From Saccharophagus sp. K07 (GTDB lineage Bacteria > Pseudomonadota > Gammaproteobacteria > Pseudomonadales > Cellvibrionaceae), in the NCBI RefSeq assembly GCF_014336955.1, contig NZ_QRAI01000001.1, forward strand, positions 496,001 through 560,000: a stretch of DNA of 64,000 nt. Reading direction: 5' to 3'. Position numbers and translations under genes: made by a program. Each line of letters starts with the position of its first letter. Within the stretch, counting starts at the first letter, position 1. Shown piece by piece: positions 62,785-64,000 of the stretch. The notes beneath the pieces were generated by a model. The model was not told where the DNA came from, searched no databases, and saw only the letters and a program-made list of their open reading frames with translations.

Positions 62785-64000
62785 TTAGTTTCGGGCGCTT
62801 AGCTCCTCTCGACACGCGTTAGCAAAGTATAAGCTCGGACCATCAGCATATGCGTCTGCTATTTGCGCGAATTGCGCCAAAGCCAATCCAAAGTGGCGAT
62901 TTTCATAAAGTTCGTACGCCTGTTTAAAGCGAACATCTAAATCGGTAGGCGTATCTGCGTAGGTATATAGTGCAACTGGAACGGCTTTATTGCGCAGTGA
63001 AAAATTACCCAAAAAACGTAGCTTCACGTCATTTAAATGATTTGCAACAGGTGCGGAACATAATATCCGTGTTTTGAGCTGTCTGTTCAAATGCTCGATG
63101 CGAGACGCGGTATTAATCATATCGCCAACTGGCGAATACTCAAAATGTCCGAAGTGGCCGAGATTGCCAAGCGAAAATTGGCCGCCATGAAGACCGAAGC
63201 AAGTCGGCAGTTTTTCAGTCAAGTCGGGCTCTTGTTCTAATCTTTTTTGTATGTCGTGTACTGCAAGTAGTGCTGATTTGCACATGTTGTCGTCGATTTC
63301 CGATCCGGTCCACAGCGCCAACATACCGTCGCCCACCAAATTGCCGATAAAGCCACCGTGCTCTTCTACGGTTTGAATTAAAACCGCGTAATAACGATTC
63401 ATTAACGCATGCAATTCTATTGGGGAAATAGTCTCTGCCAAGCGTGTGTAGCCTTGCACATCGGTCAGCAGACAAACGCCCTGGACAAGTTGCCGTTGTT
63501 GCTCGAGTCGACTGAAGTCGCGACTTAATTTATGCGCCGCTTCGGTTGGTAAATATTGGGTGAGCATATAACGGATTTCCTGCTCTCGCTTTTTCTGCTG
63601 CAGGTAATGCCATGTCCACATAATGCTATTGCTCAACAGCAACGCAATAAAAGGTATAACGATGGGTAGCCATACAAAGTAATTGAGAAACAGGCGATAT
63701 GAGATGACTAAATAAGCACCTGCCGCGAGGAACTGAATTATTAGGCACACAGGGGCGGAAAATTGATGTGCCAAAATTGCAATTGCTGCGAATACCAATG
63801 CTAAACCGAGCATCCAGTAATGACTGGGCGGCTTCAAATAGTTGTTTTGTAGCAGATTGGCGAGCACGGTTGCGGATATTTCGACACCACTGATATCTAC
63901 GCCGCGCCGGTCGCTGAATACGGTGCGGTAAGCGTCCATCTGCTCGGTTTGGCGAGAGTCTGAATAGCCGACATAAACCACTTTGTTGTGAAATTGTTGG
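62785..64000 (-). CDS. CHASE2-type class III adenylate/guanylate cyclase, 5' end outside the window
   Basis: The frame stays open to the right edge; the visible start codon at 63981 (GTG) lies inside KVVYVGYSDSRQ, a CHASE2 core, so the true start is beyond the window. The visible order is the end of a CHASE2 sensor (periplasmic), three membrane helices (about 60-120 of the visible part), and a class III cyclase domain with the metal Asp in LLTDVQGYTRL, the second Asp in GNLVGDGMLALW and GDMINTASRIE. It probably makes cAMP or cGMP in response to an envelope signal. Substrate preference cannot be decided from the sequence. FecR-TPR protein follows in the same operon. Confidence 0.88.
   Translation of the reverse strand, partial: QQFHNKVVYVGYSDSRQTEQMDAYRTVFSDRRGVDISGVEISATVLANLLQNNYLKPPSHYWMLGLALVFAAIAILAHQFSAPVCLIIQFLAAGAYLVISYRLFLNYFVWLPIVIPFIALLLSNSIMWTWHYLQQKKREQEIRYMLTQYLPTEAAHKLSRDFSRLEQQRQLVQGVCLLTDVQGYTRLAETISPIELHALMNRYYAVLIQTVEEHGGFIGNLVGDGMLALWTGSEIDDNMCKSALLAVHDIQKRLEQEPDLTEKLPTCFGLHGGQFSLGNLGHFGHFEYSPVGDMINTASRIEHLNRQLKTRILCSAPVANHLNDVKLRFLGNFSLRNKAVPVALYTYADTPTDLDVRFKQAYELYENRHFGLALAQFAQIADAYADGPSLYFANACREELSARN

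Noticed and set aside
1-64000. tRNA, rRNA, prophage, insertion sequences, attachment sites, CRISPR arrays
   Set aside because: I saw no transposase, integrase or phage gene, no cloverleaf-like tRNA sequence and no regular repeat-spacer array. The only repeats are the REP-like doublets and short operator copies.

Overview
This window looks like a chromosome segment of a plant-cell-wall-degrading gammaproteobacterium close to Cellvibrio, Saccharophagus or Teredinibacter. The evidence is a lipoprotein pectate lyase with two long polyserine linkers, a fused BioH-BioC protein of the type known from that group, the gene orders carA-carB-greA and rpsF-rpsR-rplI-dnaB, and a large pectin-use cluster. 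No database search was possible; the assignment rests on recognised families and gene order.

Layout. 0.1-5.7 kb: carA, carB, greA and a small membrane protein. 5.7-8.1 kb (minus): trpR-trpE-trpG, with a run of ten C inside the first codons of trpR. 8.3-27.7 kb: the uronate/pectin region. It holds a GH9 glycosidase, altronate dehydratase (uxaA), a FadR-type GntR regulator, a GH28 lipoprotein, a TonB-dependent receptor, a DUF4861-GH105 fusion lipoprotein, kduI, kduD, a UxuB-type reductase, uxaC, kdgK and an ExuT-type transporter. A PL1 pectate lyase lies apart at 40.1 kb. Copies of a FadR-family operator (TGGT-N3-ACCA, local consensus TTGGTAAGACCAA) lie before most of these genes, including GH9 and the distant pectate lyase, which suggests one regulon under the local GntR protein. 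Together the genes describe extracellular cleavage of pectin, TonB-dependent uptake of oligomers, periplasmic or surface trimming by GH28 and GH105, hexuronate import, and conversion to KDG and KDPG. kdgA, uxaB and uxuA are not in the window.

27.7-31.0 kb: a GNAT acetyltransferase, SrkA kinase and a PAS-GGDEF cyclase. 31.3-36.8 kb: comF divergent from bioB-bioF-bioHC-bioD, with a BirA operator over the bioB promoter and REP-like inverted repeats inside and after the operon. 36.9-39.9 kb: a frameshifted DUF559 gene, an MliC-type lysozyme inhibitor, a GST and an MscS channel. 42-44.6 kb: an M23 peptidase, an HPt protein and a GGDEF protein whose receiver domain has lost its phospho-acceptor Asp. 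44.8-57.4 kb: housekeeping genes (rpsF, rpsR, rplI, dnaB, panC, panD, acs, slyD, ppnN, smrA, MAPEG, trmO) and then a TPR metallopeptidase and a YigZ protein.

58-64 kb is AT-rich and the least explained part. Two small envelope proteins share an almost identical C-terminal motif ending in QDPDCPP. They lie tail to tail with an operon encoding a CHASE2-type class III nucleotide cyclase (cut by the window end) and a 1112-residue FecR-TPR-beta-barrel protein. This group is the best candidate here for an undescribed envelope signalling system.
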